Assembly: GCA_021155965.1 (NCBI GenBank)
Contig: JAJNBJ010000022.1
Location: 1-63,122 of the forward strand
DNA: 63,122 nucleotides
Reading direction: 5' to 3'
Source of the DNA: Flavipsychrobacter sp.
GTDB lineage: Bacteria; Bacteroidota; Bacteroidia; Chitinophagales; Chitinophagaceae
Part shown: in pieces, positions 1 through 7,453 of the stretch
How the letters are laid out: every line of letters begins with the position of its first letter
Numbering within the stretch: position 1 is the stretch's first letter
Notes under the pieces: generated by a model
Databases searched by the model: none
Seen by the model: only the letters and a program-made list of their open reading frames with translations
Told to the model about the DNA's origin: nothing
Program-made: the position numbers and the translations under genes

Positions 1-145
1 CTACACTAACAGCAAGGAAGGTGGCTGGGATGGTACGTTCCATGGCACACCACAAGATCTTGGTGTGTACAACTACCTGATCATAGTAGCGCGGCCCGGG
101 CAGGACAATGTAGTCTATAAGGGAAATGTAACACTAGTGAGATAG
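1..145 (+). CDS. C-terminus of a type IX secretion (type B sorting domain) protein, partial
   Basis: Only the last 47 codons are in the window (frame from base 2, stop TAG at 143-145). The residues contain WDGTFHGTPQDLGVYNYLI followed by a short strand and a final NVTLVR. This is the end of the gliding-motility-associated C-terminal domain (CHU_C / T9SS type B sorting domain), which directs Bacteroidota proteins across the outer membrane through the type IX system. The same ending is seen in the complete protein at 29399-31375 (WDGSYQGSLPLPDVYVYVV...VTVVR). The function of the passenger part cannot be told from this fragment. Confidence 0.85.
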   Translation, partial: YTNSKEGGWDGTFHGTPQDLGVYNYLIIVARPGQDNVVYKGNVTLVR

Positions 146-172
146 CGTAAGAAATGATGGTTATCTAATAAT

Positions 173-204
173 AGAAAATCCCCTGCACATGCAGGGGATT
201 TTCT
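173..204. terminator. Bidirectional intrinsic terminator
   Basis: Perfect 14-bp inverted repeat AGAAAATCCCCTGC / GCAGGGGATTTTCT around a 4-nt loop. It lies between two convergent genes (ends at 145 and 217), with A/T flanks on both sides, so it can serve both strands. Confidence 0.9.
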
Positions 205-216
205 ATTTGAATTCTA

Positions 217-1065
217 TCAGTTATCCAATTTTACTTCTAGTAGCTTTGGCCAATATTTGCCGGTAATATAGATCTTATTATTAACGGCATCGTAGGCAAT
301 GCCATTAAGCACTTCAGGTCCTTCTGCTCTACCGGTTGGCGGGGGAACTACAACGGTGTGACGAAGCATATTCAGATCAGCCCTGCCTACCACATGGCCT
401 GTTGCGGTATCTATCTTTAAGATCATATCGGTACGCCATACATTTGCATAGATAAATCCTTTTATCAGTTCCGGTTCATTCAATTCCTTTACCGGCCCAT
501 ATTCATCGGTTACCTTCAGTTGTTTTATTACTTTAAAGGTATTCGGGTCCATAAAATAAAAGACATTGCTGCCATCGTCAAATATGAGGTGAGTGCCATT
601 GTTGGTCATGCCCCAGCCTTCGGCAGCATCAAATATGAAAGTCCTTTCCAGTTTCAGCGTTTTGGCATCATATACAAAGCCCTTCCCTTCGCGGTAGGTG
701 AGTTGGTATAGTTTCCCATTCAGCACTGTTATTCCTTCACCGAAAAAACGTGGTTCCAATTTTGTGGATTGCAGCACTTTACCGGTTTGCAGGTCAACCT
801 TACGCACATCAGAATGCCCATACTGTCCGGTGCCCTCATATAGTATGCCATCCCTGAATTCCAGCCCTTCTGTGAATGCACCCGCATCGTGGGGATATTC
901 TTTTACTACCTCGAACGAAATTGGGATCGGTATGGGCACAGAAGTGGTGCCGGCAGTACTATCAGCAGTGCTATGGGGCGGTTTTTCATTACCATTACAT
1001 GCCGCCAAAAACAGGCAGCCTGACAAAAACAAGTAATTAAGATTTGGTTTTCTCGGTCGTTTCAT
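217..1065 (-). CDS. Glutaminyl-peptide cyclotransferase-like lipoprotein (Glu_cyclase_2 family)
   Basis: A 282-residue five-bladed beta-propeller of the bacterial/plant type glutaminyl cyclase family, which turns N-terminal Gln into pyroglutamate. Recognisable blocks are YPHDAGAFTEGLEF, GEGITVLNGKLYQLTYREG, GWGMTNNG...LIFDDGSN and a final EGPEVLNGIAYD...YITGKYWPKLLEV. The start at 1065 is chosen because it gives a lipoprotein signal (MKRPRK, hydrophobic stretch, lipobox LAAC), so the enzyme is probably membrane-anchored in the periplasm. An upstream in-frame ATG at 1122 would put 19 more residues before the signal and is less likely. The gene overlaps the end of the upstream gene by 29 bases, so the two are probably co-transcribed. 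Confidence 0.85.
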   Translation of the reverse strand: MKRPRKPNLNYLFLSGCLFLAACNGNEKPPHSTADSTAGTTSVPIPIPISFEVVKEYPHDAGAFTEGLEFRDGILYEGTGQYGHSDVRKVDLQTGKVLQSTKLEPRFFGEGITVLNGKLYQLTYREGKGFVYDAKTLKLERTFIFDAAEGWGMTNNGTHLIFDDGSNVFYFMDPNTFKVIKQLKVTDEYGPVKELNEPELIKGFIYANVWRTDMILKIDTATGHVVGRADLNMLRHTVVVPPPTGRAEGPEVLNGIAYDAVNNKIYITGKYWPKLLEVKLDN

Positions 1066-1651
1066 ATCTTTTAAAACCAATTGGAGTGTAGCGTGGTGAT
1101 TTCTGCGTTTCAGCCTGTTCATTTATTTTTTGTATATCCGCCATGCCGGTAAAACTGCTGTAATAGGCAATTTCAATGCCCTTGGCAATTATCTGGTCTG
1201 CCATATCCATGGTGAATGCGGCGGGGTCGTTTATGACAGCAAGTGTATTATATTGCGCAGGTTGCTCATTAAGATCGCTGTGATGGGGGAGTAATAGAAC
1301 TATTACTTCCCCGGTGATGATAGGATTGAACGATATACGAAACCCCTCTTCGGTATATTCTTTCAGCTCTCCCAGGCTATTGCGGAAAGTAACAAGCATG
1401 GGCATATCGCCTGACCTGAATGTAATGGATGGCAATTCGTTGCAAACGCCATTTGTTTCCTCATTGAATGCGCGAAGGGTATCAACAAAAAAACCTTGTT
1501 TATAGGTAGTGTTGTTGTTCAGATGCTCTGCAACTTTTTTTAAATGTATTTTCAGTTCGGCATGTTTCTTTAACCAATGGGTCCTTCGTTCCTTTACCTG
1601 TTTTATGCCGTTATCATAACGGTTCGCGGCATTCAATATATCAGATAGCAT
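1037..1651 (-). CDS. Conserved hypothetical protein, 204 aa
   Basis: I do not recognise the family. The protein has no signal peptide or membrane segment. The N-terminal 45 residues are helical and basic (QVKERRTHWLKKHAELKIHLKKVAEHL), like a short coiled coil, and the rest is mixed alpha/beta with a hydrophobic strand EVIVLLLPHH near the middle. The C-terminus ends with KRYETTEKTKS, and its last codons overlap the start of the glutaminyl cyclase gene, which suggests translational coupling. It is divergent from the secreted protein gene at 1764 across 112 bp that probably hold both promoters. Confidence 0.7.
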   Translation of the reverse strand: MLSDILNAANRYDNGIKQVKERRTHWLKKHAELKIHLKKVAEHLNNNTTYKQGFFVDTLRAFNEETNGVCNELPSITFRSGDMPMLVTFRNSLGELKEYTEEGFRISFNPIITGEVIVLLLPHHSDLNEQPAQYNTLAVINDPAAFTMDMADQIIAKGIEIAYYSSFTGMADIQKINEQAETQKSPRYTPIGFKRYETTEKTKS

Positions 1652-1763
1652 AAAAATGATTTGTTTTAGCTTTGTAATCTGTCTTTATGCGGCAATATTA
1701 ATAGTTTACCTGCTTTTACTGAAAATAATTCTATTTATTAACTTTATTGTTACTTTTACCGGG

Positions 1764-2261
1764 ATGAAAAGACTTGTACTCTTCATGTTCTTCCTGCTGC
1801 CAGCCAGTGCTTTATTTGCCCAGAGCGGTATGATAGCGGGGATATTGACCGATGAGGACAATAATCCCATTCCAAGAACAACGCTGGTAATAAGTAAAGC
1901 CGGAACGGCCATTAAAATACATTCGGATGATGATGGGTTGTTTTATAGCCAACTACTGCATTCAGACCTGTACCGCCTTGATGTGATCATAGATGGCAAG
2001 ATATTGAAAGCAGGGAAGGTATATATACCTTTTCAGCGGAAGAAGAAAGAGTTTTATTACCTAAAGGTGGTTGGGAATAAAGTACAGATGAGGGTAGATG
2101 GGAAGGATCCGTTCATGGGAACGAGGGTAAGCAAAATAAAACAATCAGACCCATATCAATATTATGATATTGACGCGCGCAGTCATTTCATGAGACTTGA
2201 TATGCAGGGCGAGCTTGTTCCGGCTGTAGGTCCGCCGGTGCCAATGCGTCACCTTGAATAA
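1764..2261 (+). CDS. Secreted hypothetical protein with a carboxypeptidase-regulatory-like fold
   Basis: The start at 1764 gives a classic signal peptide (MKRLVLFMFFLLPASALFAQ) with cleavage after FAQ; the longer reading frame beginning at 1656 only adds a hydrophobic tail before it. The mature part, about 145 residues, begins GMIAGILTDEDNNPIPRTTLVI with a GLFYSQLL segment, the pattern of the CarboxypepD_reg-like / CnaB beta-sandwich often found on Bacteroidota envelope proteins. The C-terminal half is not recognisable. Probably periplasmic or outer-membrane associated; function unknown. Confidence 0.65.
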   Translation: MKRLVLFMFFLLPASALFAQSGMIAGILTDEDNNPIPRTTLVISKAGTAIKIHSDDDGLFYSQLLHSDLYRLDVIIDGKILKAGKVYIPFQRKKKEFYYLKVVGNKVQMRVDGKDPFMGTRVSKIKQSDPYQYYDIDARSHFMRLDMQGELVPAVGPPVPMRHLE

Positions 2262-2301
2262 TAAGGGTTGGCAAAATCTTCAATACTTTCCGTAAGATGC
2301 C

Positions 2302-2309
2302 TATTTTTG
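2302..2309 (+). promoter_or_regulatory. Candidate -7 element for pepT
   Basis: TATTTTTG matches the Bacteroidota -7 consensus TAnnTTTG, 16 nt before the pepT ATG. I see no convincing -33 TTTG at the usual distance. Confidence 0.4.
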
Positions 2310-2325
2310 AGCCTCAATAAAAAAT

Positions 2326-3579
2326 ATGGCACTCTCCAATTACCAACATACTGCTGCCAGCCGCTTTATGCGCTATGTGCAAGTGGACACACAAAGTGAT
2401 CCTGCATCACCGTCACAACCATCTACTGAAAAACAAAAAAACCTGAGCAGGATACTTGTACAAGACCTGCTGGAGATTGGTATTAAGGATGCAGAACTGG
2501 ATGAGCATGGGTATGTATACGCTACCATACCGGCAACCAGCGATAAAAATGTGCCTGTGCTTTGCTTTTGCTCGCATGTGGATACTGCGCCTGATTGCAG
2601 CGGCACAGGCGTAAAACCAATATTACATAAGAACTATGACGGGAAAGACATTACACTACCTGACGACACTGGTGTTGTAATTTCAACCAAAGATCACCCA
2701 TATCTTAAAGAGCGGATAGGGGATGACATCATTACGGCATCGGGCACTACGTTGCTTGGAGCAGATGATAAGGCTGGAGTGGCAATAATCATGGACCTGG
2801 CGAATTACCTTATTCAGCATCCTGAGATAAAGCATGGTAAGATACGCATACTTTATACGCCGGATGAGGAGATAGGACGTGGTGTTGCGGCGGTGGATAT
2901 GACAAAGTTGGGCGCCCAGTTTGGTTATACCCTGGACGGGGGAGAACGTGGTCACCTGGAAGGAGAGACCTTTTCGGCGGATGCAGTTGTTGTTACGTTT
3001 TATGGCATTAGCGCGCACCCAGGCTATGCAAAAGGCAAGATGGTAAATGCAATAAAGGCTGCATCTGCATTTGTTGCCATGCTGCCACGGAATGAGTGGT
3101 GCCCGGAAGCGACTGAAGGGAAAGAAGGCTTTGTACATCCTACATCAATTGAAGGCGTGTTGGAGAAGGCAACGGTACAATTCATTGTTCGTAGTTTTGA
3201 AACAGCTAAATTGGCAGAATATGAACAGCGTTTAAAAGAACTTGTGGAAGCCACGATAGTGCAATTCCCGGGTGTTACAACAGGATTTGTGGTAAAGGAA
3301 CAATACCGCAATATGAAGGAAGTGCTGGATAAATACCCGGAAGTGATGGATCATGCTGAGGAAGCTTATAAGCGCTCCGGCTTAAAAGCAGAGCGTATGA
3401 GTGTGAGGGGGGGGACTGATGGCTCAAGATTATCGTTTATGGGCCTTCCATGTCCAAATTTGTTCACAGGTGAAATGGGCATTCATTCAAAACAGGAGTA
3501 TGTGAGTGTACAGGATATGGAGAAAGCAGTTGAAGTGTTGGTAAATCTTGCCGCTATTTGGGAAGAAAAAGCAAAATAA
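2326..3579 (+). CDS. pepT: Peptidase T (tripeptide aminopeptidase)
   Basis: A 417-residue cytosolic M20 zinc aminopeptidase that removes the N-terminal residue from tripeptides. The metal-site motifs are all present: FCSHVDTAPD (His and Asp), TLLGADDKAGVA (bridging Asp), YTPDEEIGRG (general-base Glu followed by metal Glu), TLDGGERG and the C-terminal IHSKQEYV (His). The inserted dimerisation domain with ISAHPGYAKGKMVNA lies in the middle, as in the family. The length matches the usual 405-420 residues, and the ATG at 2326 starts a typical N-terminus. It is transcribed alone. Confidence 0.97.
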   Translation: MALSNYQHTAASRFMRYVQVDTQSDPASPSQPSTEKQKNLSRILVQDLLEIGIKDAELDEHGYVYATIPATSDKNVPVLCFCSHVDTAPDCSGTGVKPILHKNYDGKDITLPDDTGVVISTKDHPYLKERIGDDIITASGTTLLGADDKAGVAIIMDLANYLIQHPEIKHGKIRILYTPDEEIGRGVAAVDMTKLGAQFGYTLDGGERGHLEGETFSADAVVVTFYGISAHPGYAKGKMVNAIKAASAFVAMLPRNEWCPEATEGKEGFVHPTSIEGVLEKATVQFIVRSFETAKLAEYEQRLKELVEATIVQFPGVTTGFVVKEQYRNMKEVLDKYPEVMDHAEEAYKRSGLKAERMSVRGGTDGSRLSFMGLPCPNLFTGEMGIHSKQEYVSVQDMEKAVEVLVNLAAIWEEKAK

Positions 3580-3619
3580 TTTAATATGTATAGGGGTATT
3601 TATATCTAAAATAATTTTG

Positions 3620-3627
3620 TATATTTG
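3620..3627 (+). promoter_or_regulatory. -7 element of the DUF1573 gene promoter
   Basis: TATATTTG is a perfect TAnnTTTG match, 17 nt before the ATG at 3645. No good TTTG lies 19-21 nt upstream. Confidence 0.5.
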
Positions 3628-3644
3628 CAAAAACACCCATTGTA

Positions 3645-4181
3645 ATGAACAACAGAAAGTATAAGATAATAATGCTTACTATACTGGTAGTATGTGTTTT
3701 TATCATTGCAATTGTTGAGCTTGCAGGTATCAGCGACCATTCCCTTGGATGGTGGAGGGACCGACATCGTGGCGAAGCGAGTCTATATGACAGGCATAAC
3801 GACCGTTATTATCACGGTGATATCTACCCTGAAGAAACATTATCGCGCTCTGAATTGGTAAAAAAGATGCAGAAAACCACCATGCAGTTTTATGAAACTA
3901 AGTACAGTTTTGGAGTAGTTAGGCAGGGCAGCACAGTAAAACATGCTTTTCGTTTTAAAAATACAGGGCAGCATCCGCTGATGATAGCTAAATCAGATGT
4001 TTCATGCAATTGCACGGTTTCCGGTTTTCCTAATGATGCCATTGCACCCGGCCAGGAAGGTGAGATCACTGTTGAACTGAATACAACAGGCATAGTGGGC
4101 TGGCAGGAAAAGTCTGTAACTGTCCATTCAAATGCGATGCCCGAGTCTGTAGTAATAAAGATCGACGCGGATATACAATAA
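3645..4181 (+). CDS. DUF1573 domain protein, membrane-anchored
   Basis: A 178-residue protein with an N-terminal transmembrane anchor (residues about 7-25, IIMLTILVVCVFIIAIVELAG) and a C-terminal DUF1573 domain (about 80-178). The domain shows the usual landmarks: YSFGVVRQGSTVKHAFRFKNTG, the CNCTVS cysteine pair, APGQEGEITVELNTTG and VTVHSNA. DUF1573 is an Ig-like beta-sandwich common in Bacteroidota envelopes, with no proven activity. The stop codon is followed after one base by the start of the UbiA-type gene, so the two genes form an operon. Confidence 0.85.
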   Translation: MNNRKYKIIMLTILVVCVFIIAIVELAGISDHSLGWWRDRHRGEASLYDRHNDRYYHGDIYPEETLSRSELVKKMQKTTMQFYETKYSFGVVRQGSTVKHAFRFKNTGQHPLMIAKSDVSCNCTVSGFPNDAIAPGQEGEITVELNTTGIVGWQEKSVTVHSNAMPESVVIKIDADIQ

Positions 4182-4182
4182 G

Positions 4183-5079
4183 ATGATCGCTAACGGTACA
4201 AGCCCTTTCCGTAGATTCCTGGTTTATTTGTCGCTGATACGCTTTAGCCATACAGTATTTGCATTGCCATTTGCGCTCATAGGCTTTTCACTTGGCTTTA
4301 TTGAACTGAAGCAGAAGGGTATCATTTTGCCCTTTCAATGGCCGCTTTTTGTTAAGATGCTGCTCTGCATGGTTTTTGCGCGAAGCGCCGCAATGGCATT
4401 CAACAGGTATCTTGACCGGCATTATGATGCATTGAACCCCCGCACAGCGAAAAGAGAGATACCGGCCGGCATTATTAAGCCACAGCATGCGCTGGTATTT
4501 ACTATTGTTAACTCATTGCTGTTCGTACTCACAACATGGTTTATTAATACAGCCTGCTTTTACCTTTCTTTCATAGCCTTGTTCGTTACATTGTTTTACA
4601 GCTATACGAAGCGCTTTACCGCCCTTTGCCACCTGGTATTAGGACTTGGCCTGGCCCTGGCGCCTATTGGGGCTTTTCTGGCAGTTACAGGCTATTTTGC
4701 ACTACTGCCTGTATTGTTTTCAGCCTCCGTACTTACGTGGGTAGCCGGATTCGATATTATATATGCGCTGCAGGACGAGAATTTTGACAGGAGTAATAAG
4801 TTACACTCTATTCCTGCCGCCTTAGGTGTAAAAAAAGCTTTGCTTGTGTCTGTCGTATTGCACTTTTTAACAGCTGCAACGGTAATTGCCGCCGGTATCA
4901 TAGGCCGCTTCCATTGGGTCTATTGGTGTGGGGCGGCAAGTTACATTGCAATGCTCGTGTATCAGCATTTGCTGGTAAAGCCGGGCGACCTGAGCAAAGT
5001 AAACATCGCATTCGCCAACACAAACGGAATAGCAGGCGTACTGTTCGCTATCTTCACGATCATCTCGTTTTTTGTATAG
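4183..5079 (+). CDS. UbiA-family prenyltransferase (menaquinone-type, MqnP-like)
   Basis: A 298-residue polytopic membrane protein with about eight hydrophobic helices. It carries both Asp-rich motifs of aromatic prenyltransferases: AFNRYLDRHYDALNPRTA (residues about 66-83) and IIYALQDENFDRSNKLHSIPA (about 187-207). These bind the magnesium-complexed prenyl diphosphate. Close relatives in Bacteroidota prenylate the ring acid of menaquinone synthesis in the futalosine route (MqnP), but with no other quinone gene nearby the exact substrate is inference. The start lies one base after the DUF1573 stop. Confidence 0.85.
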   Translation: MIANGTSPFRRFLVYLSLIRFSHTVFALPFALIGFSLGFIELKQKGIILPFQWPLFVKMLLCMVFARSAAMAFNRYLDRHYDALNPRTAKREIPAGIIKPQHALVFTIVNSLLFVLTTWFINTACFYLSFIALFVTLFYSYTKRFTALCHLVLGLGLALAPIGAFLAVTGYFALLPVLFSASVLTWVAGFDIIYALQDENFDRSNKLHSIPAALGVKKALLVSVVLHFLTAATVIAAGIIGRFHWVYWCGAASYIAMLVYQHLLVKPGDLSKVNIAFANTNGIAGVLFAIFTIISFFV

Positions 5080-5088
5080 GGCCGGAAA

Positions 5089-5193
5089 TTAAAAGCTAAC
5101 GACAATATAGGCCAGTACGGAAAGGATAACTATTATTATAAATATAGGGATGACTTCATCCCTGAAGCGTTTGAATAGTTTGTTTTTATTCAT
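5089..5193 (-). CDS. Small single-pass membrane protein, 34 aa
   Basis: A short frame with ATG at 5193 and TAA at 5089-5091, reading MNKNKLFKRFRDEVIP, then a 16-18 residue hydrophobic helix (IFIIIVILSVLAYIVV), and ending SF. The basic N-terminus followed by one helix is the make-up of a small inner-membrane peptide. It overlaps the 3' end of the 136-aa gene by 8 bases, an arrangement typical of translational coupling, which supports it as real. Function unknown. Confidence 0.55.
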   Translation of the reverse strand: MNKNKLFKRFRDEVIPIFIIIVILSVLAYIVVSF

Positions 5194-5596
5194 AATGTTC
5201 AATAAGGCCCTTGCTTACAAGGTAATTCACCGGGCTATATTTTTTCCAGGAAAAAAGTGTTTGCAGTATCGACCTCTTCTGCTTTTTAAATTCTGTGATA
5301 TCATATTTTTCAATAGACCCGGCTTGAATGAGCGCAATTCCCCTGCCCGTTAAAAAATAGGCAACCATTTCATTTTTTTCAACAATAAACTGGTTGAGCA
5401 GCAGGTATTCTTTGATAGCATGATAGGTTTCCATGATCAATTCATTCTGGCTCGGTAATATGCATTTATAGGATACCGATTCACTAACCAGTTCGTAAAT
5501 ATTAAATTCCTGGTTTGTGGCAAAGCCAGCCAATATTCGGTTTAGGATATACCTATTGTACTTAGACAATTCCTGATGGGGAAGAAATTTATCCAT
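5186..5596 (-). CDS. Hypothetical cytosolic protein, 136 aa
   Basis: No family recognised. The protein is mostly alpha-helical without signal peptide or membrane segment. A region NELIMETYHAIKEYLLLNQFIVEKNEMVAYFLTGRGIALIQAG looks like a winged-helix segment (helix, wing hairpin, 'LTxxG' turn), as in small DNA-binding proteins of Bacteroidota; this is only a resemblance. The stop overlaps the start of the 34-aa membrane peptide. The 165 bp before the start are very AT-rich. Confidence 0.6.
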   Translation of the reverse strand: MDKFLPHQELSKYNRYILNRILAGFATNQEFNIYELVSESVSYKCILPSQNELIMETYHAIKEYLLLNQFIVEKNEMVAYFLTGRGIALIQAGSIEKYDITEFKKQKRSILQTLFSWKKYSPVNYLVSKGLIEHYE

Positions 5597-5761
5597 ACAA
5601 TCAATTAATATTTTATTTTAAAAAGTGTAAATTATAAATTAATAATCAATTATCAAAAAATAGTTTCTTAACGGTCGTTTTATTTTTTTACCGGTAGCGG
5701 GCGATAATATTCACCTCAAAACCTAATTATTATTATTTTTGGTTATATAATAATTTAGCAA

Positions 5762-5947
5762 ATGAAGAAATATATGGTTGTTTCGGGGTCAGACATTCAG
5801 GAATTGGAAACGGAAGTAACCAGGCTGCTTAATGAAGGCTGGGAACTAGCGGGTGGTATAAGCGCGGCTTACAAGCATGAGCACGGTGAAGGGAAACACA
5901 TTCCCGGGCATTTAGCATATGCCCAGGCTATGATAAAGGAAGGGTAA
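5762..5947 (+). CDS. DUF1737 small protein
   Basis: A 61-residue protein (MKKYMVVSGSDIQELETEVTR...LNEGWELAGGISAAY...YAQAMIKE) matching the DUF1737 pattern: a strand, a helix carrying 'LExxVxxLLNEGWELxGG', a second strand and a final helix. Members are 55-80 residues, cytosolic and of unknown function. The upstream 100 bp are AT-rich, and TAATTTAG at 5751-5758 is a one-mismatch -7 element directly before the ATG. Confidence 0.75.
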   Translation: MKKYMVVSGSDIQELETEVTRLLNEGWELAGGISAAYKHEHGEGKHIPGHLAYAQAMIKEG

Positions 5948-5948
5948 A

Positions 5949-6065
5949 TTAATGATGTGCATTAGTTACTGTAAATACTGCAAGCAACACTACTGCAATG
6001 GATGTTGCAAGACTAAGGAGAACACATGTATTTGCCGACATTTCATTATTAATATGCTTGTTCAT
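5949..6065 (-). CDS. Small single-pass membrane protein, 38 aa
   Basis: ATG at 6065, TAA at 5949-5951. The sequence is MNKHINNEMSANTC, then a hydrophobic helix (VLLSLATSIAVVLLAVFTV), then TNAHH. It is convergent with the DUF1737 gene, with one base between the two stop codons. Its upstream region carries TGGCATGGTATT 43 nt before the ATG, the motif also found before several other small genes at 54-62 kb, which is the main support for it being a gene. Function unknown. Confidence 0.5.
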   Translation of the reverse strand: MNKHINNEMSANTCVLLSLATSIAVVLLAVFTVTNAHH

Positions 6066-6097
6066 AAAATAAAGAATTGGTTACTAACCGGGTGTAA

Positions 6098-6109
6098 AAT
6101 ACCATGCCA
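6098..6109 (-). promoter_or_regulatory. GGCATRGTWTT-type promoter motif
   Basis: On the minus strand TGGCATGGTATT, 43 nt before the 38-aa membrane protein ATG. It is the same string as the one before the gene ending at 55242. Confidence 0.4.
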
Positions 6110-6167
6110 TGCCCTTTATTTGTACATGTTTGTATGTTATGATTAAATGAAATTATTGTTAAGACTT

Positions 6168-6214
6168 ACCAAAAAGACGGAACCCCGCAAATTGCGGGGT
6201 TCCGTCTTTTTGGT
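6168..6214 (-). terminator. Strong intrinsic terminator of the rplKAJL operon
   Basis: Perfect inverted repeat with 23-bp arms around a single central base (the real loop will be larger), GC-rich in the middle and flanked by A5/T5 runs. It lies 13 bp after the rplL stop. The symmetry means it can also stop transcription from the other strand. Confidence 0.95.
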
Positions 6215-6227
6215 ACTATAGATTAAT

Positions 6228-6605
6228 TTAAGCGATCTCTACTTCAGCGCCTGCTTCTTTCAGCTTGTTAGCTATGTCTTCAGCTTCAGCTTTGCTTACG
6301 CCTTCTTTCACGTTCTTAGGAGCGCCATCTACCAGTTCTTTAGCTTCTTTCAAGCCAAGGCCGGTAAGATCTTTCACGGTCTTCACAACGTTCAGTTTAG
6401 AAGCGCCTGCGTTCTTCAGTACAACTGTGAATGCAGTTTTCTCAGCAGCAGGAGCAGCAGCGTCTCCGCCTCCACCACCTGATACCACCACTGCAGCAGC
6501 AGCTGGTTCAATGCCGTAATCGGCTTTTAATACGTTTGCCAGTTCCTGTACATCCTTTACAGAAAGAGCAACGAGTTGTTCGGCTAATGCTTTTACGTCT
6601 GCCAT
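6228..6605 (-). CDS. rplL: Ribosomal protein L7/L12
   Basis: A 125-residue stalk protein present in several copies on the large subunit, where it recruits translation GTPases. The N-terminal dimerisation helix ([21 protein letters not shown]), the Ala/Gly-rich hinge ([20 protein letters not shown]) and the C-terminal domain with [12 protein letters not shown] and [16 protein letters not shown] are all intact. Length and sequence are normal. It is the last gene of the operon; a 190-bp AT-rich spacer with inverted repeats separates it from rplJ, and a strong terminator follows instead of rpoB. Confidence 0.98.
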   Translation of the reverse strand: MADVKALAEQLVALSVKDVQELANVLKADYGIEPAAAAVVVSGGGGGDAAAPAAEKTAFTVVLKNAGASKLNVVKTVKDLTGLGLKEAKELVDGAPKNVKEGVSKAEAEDIANKLKEAGAEVEIA

Positions 6606-6693
6606 TTTATTATTGTTTTTGTGTTGTTTTTAAAATTGTTTTTTACTTGTTACTCATTTATTTATTTGACTTGGAAGCCTTGTTTAATGAGAT

Positions 6694-6794
6694 AATTTGA
6701 AAATTTGAGAATTTGAAAATTGCTCAAAATCATTTTACCTGTCTTAGAAAGTGCGACAATTATCAAATTTTCAAATTGCCACATTTTCAAATTG
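6694..6794. repeat. Inverted AT-rich repeat element, copy 1 (rplJ-rplL spacer)
   Basis: Iterated AATTTGAAAATTTGAGAATTTGAAAATTG at 6694-6722 is mirrored by iterated TCAAATTTTCAAATTG at 6762-6794, so the spacer can fold into a long AT-only stem around about 40 nt. A related copy fills the rplA-rplJ spacer; both copies end with CACATTTTCAAATT. Confidence 0.7.
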
Positions 6795-6795
6795 C

Positions 6796-7323
6796 TTACG
6801 CTTCGGCAGCAGGAGCTTCTGCCCCGGCTTTGCTTTCGTGATGGTGCAGAAGAGCAGCCAGAACGCGTTTTGCAGGTGACTGGAGCAAGCCGATAACTTC
6901 ACCGATAAGCTCGTTCTTCGTTTTGATCTTGGTCAGATTTGCTAATTGGTTATCACCGGTAAATACATCATCACCGATAAGTGCAGCTTTCAACACAGGT
7001 TTCTCCTTGTTTGCAGCATCTTTACGGAAAGAAGTAAGGATCATTGCCGGCTCTTTTGGCGAATCAGAGAACATGATGGCCGTAACACCATGCAGTGCAT
7101 CATATACACCGGTATATTTGTTATCATTAAAGCTTTCGAGCGCTTTTTTGATAAGCGTATTCTTCGCTACCTTCATTTCTACATTCTTTTCGAAACAAAG
7201 CCTGCGAAGCTTGCTCACTTGTTCTACCGTTAATGATTCGGTATTAGTGACATAAAAGTTGCTGTACTGAGTGAACTTCGACTTCAGTACTTCTATTGCT
7301 TCATTTTTTTGAGCAGGTGTCAT
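6796..7323 (-). CDS. rplJ: Ribosomal protein L10
   Basis: A 175-residue protein anchoring the L7/L12 stalk on 23S rRNA. It shows the expected N-terminal pattern (KNEAIEVLKSKFTQYSNFYVTNTESLTVEQVSKLRR), KVAKNTLIKKALE and the C-terminal stalk-binding helix (LIGEVIGLLQSPAKRVLAALL), ending with an Ala/Glu-rich tail. The ATG at 7323 is the only sensible start. In many bacteria L10-L7/L12 represses its own mRNA leader; here the leader is the repeat-filled spacer at 7329-7452. Confidence 0.97.
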   Translation of the reverse strand: MTPAQKNEAIEVLKSKFTQYSNFYVTNTESLTVEQVSKLRRLCFEKNVEMKVAKNTLIKKALESFNDNKYTGVYDALHGVTAIMFSDSPKEPAMILTSFRKDAANKEKPVLKAALIGDDVFTGDNQLANLTKIKTKNELIGEVIGLLQSPAKRVLAALLHHHESKAGAEAPAAEA

Positions 7324-7328
7324 TTTGT

Positions 7329-7452
7329 TTAATTTGAAAATTTGAAAATTTGGGAATTTGAAAATGAACCCGTGTTTTCAAAAATGTTATTAATTCTTTG
7401 TCTTTATGTGTGTTTGAATTTTCAAATTTTCAAATCAACACATTTTCAAATT
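7329..7452. repeat. Inverted AT-rich repeat element, copy 2 (rplA-rplJ spacer)
   Basis: Iterated TTTGAAAATTTGAAAATTTG at 7330-7364 faces iterated GAATTTTCAAATTTTCAAAT at 7410-7435, followed by CACATTTTCAAATT. It is homologous in sequence and layout to the repeat at 6694-6794 and sits in the leader of rplJ. Confidence 0.7.
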
Positions 7453-7453
7453 A

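Noticed and set aside
5952-6146. A plus-strand 64-codon frame with Cys clusters.
   Set aside because: Overlaps the better supported 38-aa membrane protein on the other strand, has no promoter, and its composition is the complement of that frame.
6694-7452. The AT-rich repeats as a CRISPR array.
   Set aside because: No regular repeats with unique spacers; the sequence is a short iterated unit in inverted order.
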